From Candidatus Omnitrophota bacterium (GTDB taxonomy: Bacteria > Omnitrophota > Gorgyraeia > Zapsychrales > Fredricksoniimonadaceae), in assembly GCA_013285735.1 (NCBI GenBank), contig JABDGZ010000015.1:1-39444 (forward strand): 39,444 nt of DNA, in the 5' to 3' direction. Positions 26,286 through 34,140 of this stretch are shown here, in pieces. A model generated the notes under the pieces. The model saw only the letters and a list, made by a program, of their open reading frames with translations. It was not told where the DNA came from and did not search any database. The translations under genes and the position numbers were made by a program. The first letter of the stretch is position 1; each line of letters begins with the position of its first letter.

Positions 26286-29269
26286 CTGAGTATCTGCCCT
26301 TCGACATCATCACTAGGATCACGAACGGTCTCTAATCCAGGTATTTTAGCGGCATTCAACCAATGCAAATACTCTCTCCATATAGAGTCTTTGGGCAAGT
26401 CATTCATTAATCTATTTGTAAAATCAATTAACCTTTGTTGTGCTGTTTCAATAAGTATTCTATTTTGTGTACGTACTTTGATATTGGGATCTCTTGATGT
26501 TAAAGCACGGTCACTATCTGACTCCTTTGAAAGCTGTGCGGCATCCAGTAAATTTAAGGGTATTCTCGCTACAGGGATTTTAAACGTTACGGAATCATCC
26601 GGATCTCCTATTTCTTCTACATAAGCTTCGATTCCTATTTTCTTAAATAAATCAAGATAAAAATCTCTCTCTTGGGAATCTACATTCATTGTCACAAAGG
26701 ATACTTCACCCGGACGACGAGCCCAATAATTCAAAAAAAACCTTACCATAAACTCTTCAATTTCTCTAGATTCGGGGCCTGGAGAAACTCCCAAAATTCC
26801 TAAATGACCGCATTTAGTCCCTTTATAATCAGCTGCCGTCGTTCTTATTTTTCCAACGACTTGACCCGAGGTGGTAACAAACACATACCACCCATCGTGA
26901 TGTTCATAACGCCCCTCTCTAAATATATTTTCTAAATCACGACTTATAATGCGTTCCGGATTCGTTTCCAAACCTATACTATAAATTTGTTTATAAAGCT
27001 CGAATCTCTCAGCAGGATTTAAATCAACGGCAATGTCCCGAGGGGACAATACATACCCCCTATCTTTTAATTTAACTAAATTTCTCACATCGCCAATCAA
27101 ATTCCTAAAACTAATCAGACCCTTAATTCTACTTGCCAATGCCGCCGCTGCATCATCCATCATCGCATGATCCTTTGCTTGATCAGCGAATTGAGCAGCA
27201 TCTAAATTGATATACCGAGGATTCAAACTAGCATCACTGTCTCCTTCTGGCAGCCTTTCAATTTCCACAATTTGCCCATAAAATCTCAATCTAATGTTTA
27301 CATGGTAATGGTCACGTAAATATTCTTCAAAAGCCCGGACTTCTGCTTCGAATCTATAGGTATCTGATTCCTGAAGTATAGATTTATTCGTATCTTTCTT
27401 CATTTCCGGCATAAAAGGTGAAAGGGTCATGTGATCCACCAATAATTTTCCAGTTGGCTTTAAAGCTTTTATTAATTTAAGAATTAACGCAAGGTAAGCA
27501 TTTTCAGTACTGCTATCAAGGGCAATATAGGAATAATACAAAGAATTTGTTGATACAATCAAATCAACCTGATTTTCACCATACTCCAAATCCTGAAAAC
27601 TACCTACAAAACCTTTTACATTCGTATTATCAGGAATAATGACATCATAAATATATTTATTTCTAATAATTTTATGAAACCTAAGTATTTTTTTTAGTAT
27701 TGGATCAGTGACATCTGTATCACTGACGTACTGTTGCTGGTTTTTTGCAGCAGCATTAATTACTTGCGAGTCTCGGTCAACAACAGTCAGGTCAAGGCTT
27801 CCTGTTCTTTCAAAACTTAGCGCCCCCATCATTTCTATTGTTTGGGGCGAAGAATCAACATCTTCCAATACTCCTGCTCCTAACATAACAACCCTTATTC
27901 GTTTTTCAGAAGTAAGTAGATTATAGATGGATAATAATTTATTTAGGCCTTTCATCCTCATTGGTTTAGTATACGTTGAAGGCAAGTCTTGGGGAGGATT
28001 TCGTTCCTCATAACCTGGATTTAACGCTCGTAATATATCCCCATAATGCCCCCCTTCCATGTCTATTTCGCTGGTAATCACAGCCAGACCACTCTCTTCA
28101 CCAAAATCATGGGGGGCAGATTCCGTCACTTCCATCGCTCTGTCTATTTTAAATAAAGCCGCTCCACCAGAAAAATACTTCCTTGGAATGGGTTGTTGAG
28201 TTAACGTATCAATATCTTCTTTGATGTAGTTAAAAGCGCCTTTTTTGAAGGCTTGCAGATAGCGTTGATAAATTTTCTCTGTGTTAATAGTACTGCTCTC
28301 ATACCCGACACCAGCTACTTTTTTCTTGTCCGCATAAACTTGTGCCAGGATGCTATCCTTGATTTTATTTTTGTACCAGGCGGCTAATATGAGGCTGTTG
28401 TAGACTTGGCGAAGCTGGGCAAAATTCTTGTTTTCGTTGACTTCCTTGGTGAGCGCGGGGATGACGATTTCTCTCACAATTTGAGAGCCGAGGGCGCTTA
28501 CATCAGAATTGGTTGTTCTTTTAGAGATTGCCGCGTCGCCTACGGCTCCTCGCAATGACGGAGAAGTGTTTTTTTCCAACGATAAATAATCCTGTTCAAG
28601 CATTACCTTCAGTTTACTTTCAACAATATACGCTGTACCTGTTTTGGAATTTTCATAGACAACGGCTTTTTCAGGGACAATCCAAACTTTATTAAACGTA
28701 TTAACAGGTATGTTCGTTGTTCCAAACTTTTTCTCTGCTTCTTCATAAATCCTATGCCAAAACTTTTTACCTATCGCGTCCTCAGGATAAATTAATGATG
28801 CTGTTATTTGCTTGAGCATGTAATCTTCTGCTAACAGGTCACGTCCCATTTCCGTTAACCCAAAGCTTTGAGGGATGATTCTATTTTTTTCGTACGGTGA
28901 AAGATTGACCCATAGGTCGCTTTCTGGAATTGTTAAAGAGGCAAGGAAGTATTTGATGAGGCGGGTGGATTCAATTTTTAGCCCTTCGGGCGTTTGTTCT
29001 TGTTGAGATCCTTCGCTACGCTCAGGATGACGGTTGTCCTTATCACCTTTATCTAAAATAAATTCAAAACGAAATGGATTATCTGTGTGGACCTTAATTC
29101 CTTTAAGTATCGGGGGATTAAACGCAGGGCTTAGACGAACCATCACGCCAGGTGCCGGCAAATGAAATTCCTGGGCTTGGGCTAAAGGTTGGGGCCCAAA
29201 CGTATTGGCCAAAAATGCAAAAATAAGACAAAGAGCTATAATAGCTCTTAAATTTAAATGCTCTCTCAT
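26276..29269 (-). CDS. N-terminal part of giant modular protein G3: N-module, methyltransferase-like domain, GNAT-like domain
   Basis: Signal peptide plus N-module up to IPRKYFSGG. IRVVMLGAGVLEDVD / LDLTVVDRDSQVI / VDLIVSTNSLYY / LKPTGKLLVDH resembles class I SAM methyltransferases. YVFVTTSGQVVGKIRTTAAD...LGILGVSPGPESREIEEFMVRFFLNYWARR is GNAT-like. Lacks a C-module in frame. Confidence 0.8.
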   Translation of the reverse strand: MREHLNLRAIIALCLIFAFLANTFGPQPLAQAQEFHLPAPGVMVRLSPAFNPPILKGIKVHTDNPFRFEFILDKGDKDNRHPERSEGSQQEQTPEGLKIESTRLIKYFLASLTIPESDLWVNLSPYEKNRIIPQSFGLTEMGRDLLAEDYMLKQITASLIYPEDAIGKKFWHRIYEEAEKKFGTTNIPVNTFNKVWIVPEKAVVYENSKTGTAYIVESKLKVMLEQDYLSLEKNTSPSLRGAVGDAAISKRTTNSDVSALGSQIVREIVIPALTKEVNENKNFAQLRQVYNSLILAAWYKNKIKDSILAQVYADKKKVAGVGYESSTINTEKIYQRYLQAFKKGAFNYIKEDIDTLTQQPIPRKYFSGGAALFKIDRAMEVTESAPHDFGEESGLAVITSEIDMEGGHYGDILRALNPGYEERNPPQDLPSTYTKPMRMKGLNKLLSIYNLLTSEKRIRVVMLGAGVLEDVDSSPQTIEMMGALSFERTGSLDLTVVDRDSQVINAAAKNQQQYVSDTDVTDPILKKILRFHKIIRNKYIYDVIIPDNTNVKGFVGSFQDLEYGENQVDLIVSTNSLYYSYIALDSSTENAYLALILKLIKALKPTGKLLVDHMTLSPFMPEMKKDTNKSILQESDTYRFEAEVRAFEEYLRDHYHVNIRLRFYGQIVEIERLPEGDSDASLNPRYINLDAAQFADQAKDHAMMDDAAAALASRIKGLISFRNLIGDVRNLVKLKDRGYVLSPRDIAVDLNPAERFELYKQIYSIGLETNPERIISRDLENIFREGRYEHHDGWYVFVTTSGQVVGKIRTTAADYKGTKCGHLGILGVSPGPESREIEEFMVRFFLNYWARRPGEVSFVTMNVDSQERDFYLDLFKKIGIEAYVEEIGDPDDSVTFKIPVARIPLNLLDAAQLSKESDSDRALTSRDPNIKVRTQNRILIETAQQRLIDFTNRLMNDLPKDSIWREYLHWLNAAKIPGLETVRDPSDDVEGQILRCR
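28524..28562. repeat. Dispersed repeat AGATTGCCGCGTCGCCTACGGCTCCTCGCAATGACGG inside G3 (encodes SPSLRGAVGDAAIS)
   Basis: Recognisable dispersed palindromic repeat type (TCATTGCGAGGAGCCGTAGGCGACGCGGCAATCT on the coding strand). Confidence 0.7.
29006..29032. repeat. Dispersed repeat GATCCTTCGCTACGCTCAGGATGACG inside G3 (encodes HPERSEGS)
   Basis: Recognisable dispersed repeat type (CGTCATCCTGAGCGTAGCGAAGGATC on the coding strand). Confidence 0.75.
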
Positions 29270-29365
29270 ATATAAAGTATGCCCTATTTTCTTGGATTAG
29301 GCCACTTTTTGTGGTGTGGATATGACGAAGTTAATCCTGGGGAAGTAACGCTTGGAAAGCGGTAC

Positions 29366-29941
29366 TTATTCCTTCTTTTCTACCGGCTGGGCCTCTTTAA
29401 AACCACCCTCACCGCTCTGGCTCCATAAATGCTTGAATTGCTTCGTGTACTTCTGGGCAAGATCTTTATCTGTTATCACCAATAAATTTTCGGCATTTTT
29501 CTTCTCAGCGCTAATAGTCCAGTTAAATGAACCTGTCAAGACCACCTGATCATCGATAACTGCAAACTTGTCATGCATCAAACCAGGACCCATATGAAAT
29601 TTAACATTGACTCCTTTATTGATCAGGTATCTGCTCTTTGAAAAATGATCTTTCATTTGAGCGGCATCCAAAGTAATCTTAATCTTTACCTCCCGCTTTT
29701 TAGCATCAACTAAGGCTTGGGCTATTTCTCTCGAGGTTAACGCATACATCGCTATATCAATAGACTTATGCGCGTTACCAATTTCTTTAATGACAACTTC
29801 CTGGCAACCCCCATTAGGAGAAAAATAAACCTTTGTTTCAGCATAAACCAGCGACGTGGTGCAAATCAGCACGAAGAACATTAACCCTTTTAAAATATTT
29901 TTCATCAATTTGATCCCCTTTTTAGTTATATTAATTCCCAA
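29366..29941 (-). CDS. Secreted phospholipase D-like nuclease
   Basis: Signal peptide, single HKD motif MHDKFAVIDDQVVLTGSFNWT, KSIDIAMYALTSREIAQAL. Confidence 0.9.
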   Translation of the reverse strand: MGINITKKGIKLMKNILKGLMFFVLICTTSLVYAETKVYFSPNGGCQEVVIKEIGNAHKSIDIAMYALTSREIAQALVDAKKREVKIKITLDAAQMKDHFSKSRYLINKGVNVKFHMGPGLMHDKFAVIDDQVVLTGSFNWTISAEKKNAENLLVITDKDLAQKYTKQFKHLWSQSGEGGFKEAQPVEKKE

Positions 29942-30168
29942 ACGCTTTTTGAAGTGGCTTTAGCATTTTTTAACACGCCTTTTGCGCGCAATTGTGTTGC
30001 TGCCCAAAGGATGTCCTCATGCCATGTAAAATGAAGATTCCCGCTATTCATCAAATCGCTTTTATGATGTTCCCATATATGCTCACGGACTTGTAAAATC
30101 TTGGCCGAACCCTTTAGGTCCTTTAGAGCCTCAACAATCCAATCGCAAAGATCTTTCCTGGTTTTCAT
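29926..30168 (-). CDS. Small winged-helix-like hypothetical protein
   Basis: ORF track, 80 aa; LKGSAKILQVREHIWEHH...DILWAATQLRAKGVLKNAKATSKSVWEL resembles Mrr-N-type winged helices. Confidence 0.6.
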   Translation of the reverse strand: MKTRKDLCDWIVEALKDLKGSAKILQVREHIWEHHKSDLMNSGNLHFTWHEDILWAATQLRAKGVLKNAKATSKSVWELI

Positions 30169-30407
30169 ATTTTATTTTTCTGATCGTTCAAGTAACGAAA
30201 CCTGGGGACAAGTTTATCATCCACCGATACCTGCTCTTTAAACATAGCCAATGGCCTTACCCAAAGCGTCCCTTCAGGAAAATCACCTTTATAAAGCGCT
30301 TTATAAATCACCATTGCTTCGCCTGTTTCGGTATGCATCGCCACATCAATCACTTCGTAACGTTTGCCTTTAAAATGCTCGTATAAACCTTTTTGAATGT
30401 GATTCAT
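30165..30407 (-). CDS. DUF1653-domain protein
   Basis: GLYEHFKGKRYEVIDVAMHTETGEAMVIYKALYKGDFPEGTLWVRPLAMFKEQV. Confidence 0.88.
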   Translation of the reverse strand: MNHIQKGLYEHFKGKRYEVIDVAMHTETGEAMVIYKALYKGDFPEGTLWVRPLAMFKEQVSVDDKLVPRFRYLNDQKNKI

Positions 30408-30748
30408 ATCGCAAGTTTTTGCATAAGCTTCTTAATGCATTTCAAAGAACTATCATCTATTTTAGTAAAATAAACCACAAAGCCTTCACCTGGCACTATA
30501 CGGGAAATGCAAGCCGTCCCTTCGACCAATAAATTCGACTCAGTGGGTGCATTTTGAATGGTAATGCCAATTTCATCATTAACTTTCAAATAAACATTAT
30601 ATTTAATCTTCACAAAAGCACTGGTCAAAGAAAGATCTTTAAGCTGCCCTTTGAGGGTTATCTGTGAACCAACACTGATCGTGACTGGCAACTCCAGACT
30701 AACACGCGGCTGGCCGCGTTGATCGCTGCTTCCTACTGGATATGACAT
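30404..30748 (-). CDS. PilZ-domain protein
   Basis: GQPRVSLELPVTISVGSQITLKGQLKDLSLTSAFVKIKYNVYLKVNDEIGITI. Confidence 0.7.
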   Translation of the reverse strand: MSYPVGSSDQRGQPRVSLELPVTISVGSQITLKGQLKDLSLTSAFVKIKYNVYLKVNDEIGITIQNAPTESNLLVEGTACISRIVPGEGFVVYFTKIDDSSLKCIKKLMQKLAI

Positions 30749-30758
30749 AAATTCCCCT

Positions 30759-31502
30759 TTAGTAACGCACAGACATTAAGCAAAGCCCATAACTCGGGGC
30801 TGTTCTTGGCGCTAAAATACGCTCTTTAGACTTAAGTAGTTTTAAAACACTACCTGGCTGAATTCGTCCGCTTCCAACCGCAATCAAGGCTCCTGTGATA
30901 TTACGCACCATCTTATATAAAAACCCGTCGGATGTGATTGAAATATGGATCAAATCCCCTTCTTTAGCAATCTTCAAACTTGTTATCGTCCTTACTGTAT
31001 TCTTGATCCTTGAACGCTGTGAGGCGGATTGAAATGATTTAAAATCATGCGTTCCTTTTAAATCATTGGCTGCTTTACGCATCGCCGGCAAATTTAATTT
31101 ATGAGGATAAAAATACGCCCTGTCCCTCCATAACGCTGACGGGTAAGAACGGTTTAATAAGGTATAACGATACGTCTTACTTTTAACATCCCTCTGCGCG
31201 TGAAAATCTAAAGGAACTTCTGATACCTTGACGACCGACAAATCCCTGTCTAAAAAAGAATTCAACGCCTTGTGGATCAATGCTGGTTCTATATCGGTAT
31301 CAACTTTAAAATGGGCTGTTTGCCCTAGAGCATGCACGCCGCTATCCGTACGGCCGGATGCCTGGCAATGAATTTTCTTTTTAAAAATTCTCTCTAACTT
31401 TTCTTCAAGATGATTTTGGATAGTCCGCAAACCCTCTGCCTGCGTTTGCCAACCGGAAAAACCAATACCATCATATTCCAAAATTAATTTAAAATTTCGC
31501 AA
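30759..31502 (-). CDS. truA: tRNA pseudouridine(38-40) synthase TruA
   Basis: LEYDGIGFSGWQTQAEGLRTIQ, CQASGRTDSGVHALGQTAHF, YKMVRNITGALIAVGSGR. Confidence 0.95.
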   Translation of the reverse strand: MRNFKLILEYDGIGFSGWQTQAEGLRTIQNHLEEKLERIFKKKIHCQASGRTDSGVHALGQTAHFKVDTDIEPALIHKALNSFLDRDLSVVKVSEVPLDFHAQRDVKSKTYRYTLLNRSYPSALWRDRAYFYPHKLNLPAMRKAANDLKGTHDFKSFQSASQRSRIKNTVRTITSLKIAKEGDLIHISITSDGFLYKMVRNITGALIAVGSGRIQPGSVLKLLKSKERILAPRTAPSYGLCLMSVRY

Positions 31503-31533
31503 TATTCCCTATTCCTTGGTCGTCAAAGGTTTG

Positions 31534-31881
31534 CTACCGTGCGTAATCATCTTGGATGCGGATAATGTCTTCTTCTGATAAATGCTTGCCACAAGCAACT
31601 TCTATAAATACCAAAGAACCCTCTCCTGTATTTCCAATCCGATGGACTGCTCCAAGGGGAATATCGACCACGACCCCAGGGCTAACAAGAATTTCCTTAG
31701 CATCAACAATGGCTAATCCTTGACCTGCCACGATAATCCATTTTTCAGATCTATGCTGGTGTTTTTGTAAACTTAAACGGCCTTGTGGGTTAACTTCAAC
31801 ACGCTTAACCCAAACACCATCTTCCTGATAGAATTTTTGATATTTGCCCCAAGGACGGGTAGATTCTTCTAAAAATTGCAT
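31534..31881 (-). CDS. Mannose-6-phosphate isomerase type II-like cupin
   Basis: RPWGKYQKFYQEDGVWVKRVEVNPQGRLSLQKHQHRSEKWIIVAGQGLAIVDAKEILVSPGVVVDIPLGAVHRIGN. Confidence 0.88.
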   Translation of the reverse strand: MQFLEESTRPWGKYQKFYQEDGVWVKRVEVNPQGRLSLQKHQHRSEKWIIVAGQGLAIVDAKEILVSPGVVVDIPLGAVHRIGNTGEGSLVFIEVACGKHLSEEDIIRIQDDYAR

Positions 31882-31930
31882 ATACTAAGAATAACAAAAA
31901 GATTAATAAAAAGAAAGCGTTCGCAAAAAA

Positions 31931-33190
31931 TTATATAAAAAAATCTTTAATGGCTTTTTGAAGGGCATCAAGATCCCTTTGAGTATGCACCGTAGAAACA
32001 AACAAAGCTTCTAAATCAGCTGGCGGCCAGTAGATACCACGACGCAACAGATGATGGAATAATTTAGCATAAAGCTTATCTGAAGAAGCATTTTTGGCGT
32101 CCGTGTAATTATAGACAGGCGCTGAACGAAAACGAAGACTGATCATGCTTTTATAATTGACCAGATGGGCTTCGGCATTTGCTTCTTTTAAAATCATGTT
32201 GGTATTTGCAACAAACTCATCACAAATGACATTAAGTTTCCTATATGCCTGCGGCGTCAAATTCTTTAAAGTCGCTAAACCTGCCTGCATAACAATAGGA
32301 TTGCCTGAAAATGTACCTGCCTGATAAATTCCACCCAAAGGTGATAAATGCTTCATGATGTCACTCCTGCCGCCATAGGCACCCACCGGAAAGCCTCCAC
32401 CAATAATTTTTCCAAGACAAGTAAGGCCTGGGATAATTCCCAAATCAGCCTGGGCACAGCCCAAATTAGAACGAAAACCACTCATCACCTCGTCAAAAAT
32501 CAGCACAATATTATATTTCTTAGTTAAAGCGCGCAGGTTTTTAAGAAAATCCTTATTAGGATTAATAATACCCATATTACCTGGCACTGGCTCTAAAATA
32601 ACGCAGGCAATATCAGCGTGATGACGTTCTAGGGTATTAGCTAATATTTGCGTATCATTAAACGGCAGGCTCATTGTATCCTGAATATGAGCAGATGGGA
32701 TTCCCTGACTCGATGAAGACGCTAAAAAAGAAACACCTGAACCTGCCATGGCCAAAAGATCATCACTATGGCCATGATAACAACCATCGAATTTAACAAT
32801 TTTATTGCGTTTGGTAAATCCACGTGCGAGACGGATAGCACTCATCGTGGCTTCTGTCCCTGAATTAACAAAACGCACCATGTCTATCGACGGAACATGT
32901 TTAACAATAAACTGGGCGATTTCGATTTCAGGCTTGGTCGTCGTGCCATAACTGACACCATTTTTGACAGCTTTTTGCACAGTTTTAACTACATCTTGAT
33001 GGGCATGCCCTAAGATTAAAGCTCCCCACGAAAGGCAGTAATCAGTGTACTCATGAGCATTATCATCAAAAAGTTTAGTACCGCGTCCTCGCTCCATCAC
33101 CAATGGATTACCACCCACGGCATTAAAAGCACGAACGGGGCTATTTACGCCGCCGACCATAATTTTTTGAGCTTGCTTTATTGAAGCCAT
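31931..33190 (-). CDS. hemL: Glutamate-1-semialdehyde 2,1-aminomutase
   Basis: MVGGVNSPVRAFNAVGG, RFVNSGTEATMSAIRLARGFT, GCYHGHSDDLLAMAGSG, CLGKIIGGGFPVGAYGG. Confidence 0.95.
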   Translation of the reverse strand: MASIKQAQKIMVGGVNSPVRAFNAVGGNPLVMERGRGTKLFDDNAHEYTDYCLSWGALILGHAHQDVVKTVQKAVKNGVSYGTTTKPEIEIAQFIVKHVPSIDMVRFVNSGTEATMSAIRLARGFTKRNKIVKFDGCYHGHSDDLLAMAGSGVSFLASSSSQGIPSAHIQDTMSLPFNDTQILANTLERHHADIACVILEPVPGNMGIINPNKDFLKNLRALTKKYNIVLIFDEVMSGFRSNLGCAQADLGIIPGLTCLGKIIGGGFPVGAYGGRSDIMKHLSPLGGIYQAGTFSGNPIVMQAGLATLKNLTPQAYRKLNVICDEFVANTNMILKEANAEAHLVNYKSMISLRFRSAPVYNYTDAKNASSDKLYAKLFHHLLRRGIYWPPADLEALFVSTVHTQRDLDALQKAIKDFFI

Positions 33191-34140
33191 TTAAGCGCAT
33201 CCTTGGCGTGGTAGGAAATAATAATATCTGCTCCGGCGCGCTTGATAGAAATCAATGTTTCCAAGACAATCGCTTTTTCATCAACCCATCCGTTTTGAGC
33301 AGCAGCCTTAATCATAGAGTATTCGCCGCTGACGTTATAGCCAACGATAGGCACATTTAATTCCCGACGAAGATTGGATACAATGTCTAAATAGGCTAAG
33401 ACCGGCTTGACCATAACCATATCAGCGCCATCTTCAACATCCCGCCTGGCTTCTTTAAGCGCTTCACGGCTATTGGCTGGGTCCATCTGATAGGTTTTAC
33501 GATCCCCAAATCCTGGCGCTGAATGCGCAGCATCACGGAAAGGGCCATAATACGCGGATGAATATTTAACCGCATAGGATAGGATACCCACGTCTTCAAA
33601 ATGTTCTTTATTAAGCGCTTGGCGTATCGCAGACACACGAAAATCCATCATATCGGACGGAGCAATCATATCAGCCCCTGCTTGCGCATGTACTAAAGCC
33701 ATTTTAGCAAGGATTGGTAATGTTTTATCGTTACTGATTTTCTGGCCTTCAACAATGCCGCAATGGCCATGACTCATATACGCACATAAGCACACATCTG
33801 TTACTATCAGAAATTGTGGGAAATGTTTCTTTATGGCTTTGATAGCTGCAACCACCGGAGAGCTCGTAGCATAAGCATACTTGCCGGTATTATCTTTATG
33901 ATGAGATACCCCAAACAATACTCCACCCCTGCCACCTGCACGGACATAGGTTTCGATTTCTTTAATTAATAGATCCACCGAATAACGAAATATTCCTGGC
34001 ATACTTGATATTGCTTCTTTTTTGTTCTTTCCGTCGATCACAAAAAAAGGCTGGAGCAAATCGTACGCGGTAAAATTTGTTTCGCGGACAAAATTTCTAA
34101 TTGTTGGAGTAAGTCTTAATCTACGATAACGATGTGGCAT
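33178..34140 (-). CDS. hemB: Delta-aminolevulinic acid dehydratase (porphobilinogen synthase), Zn-type
   Basis: VTDVCLCAYMSHGHCGIVEG (Zn cysteines), AVKYSSAYYGPFRDAAHSAPGFGDRKTYQMDPAN, ADMVMVKPVLAYLD. Confidence 0.95.
   Translation of the reverse strand: MPHRYRRLRLTPTIRNFVRETNFTAYDLLQPFFVIDGKNKKEAISSMPGIFRYSVDLLIKEIETYVRAGGRGGVLFGVSHHKDNTGKYAYATSSPVVAAIKAIKKHFPQFLIVTDVCLCAYMSHGHCGIVEGQKISNDKTLPILAKMALVHAQAGADMIAPSDMMDFRVSAIRQALNKEHFEDVGILSYAVKYSSAYYGPFRDAAHSAPGFGDRKTYQMDPANSREALKEARRDVEDGADMVMVKPVLAYLDIVSNLRRELNVPIVGYNVSGEYSMIKAAAQNGWVDEKAIVLETLISIKRAGADIIISYHAKDALKWLQ

Noticed and set aside
26276-26300. Programmed -1 frameshift in G3
   Set aside because: No classical X_XXY_YYZ slippery heptamer at the overlap; a missing G in a GGG run explains the break more simply, so it is listed only as one option.
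4960-29285. Shared 'ATACTTTA' string upstream of G1, G3 and the 12076 gene as a special promoter
   Set aside because: Too short and AT-rich in an AT-rich region to be convincing from three cases; G2 lacks it.
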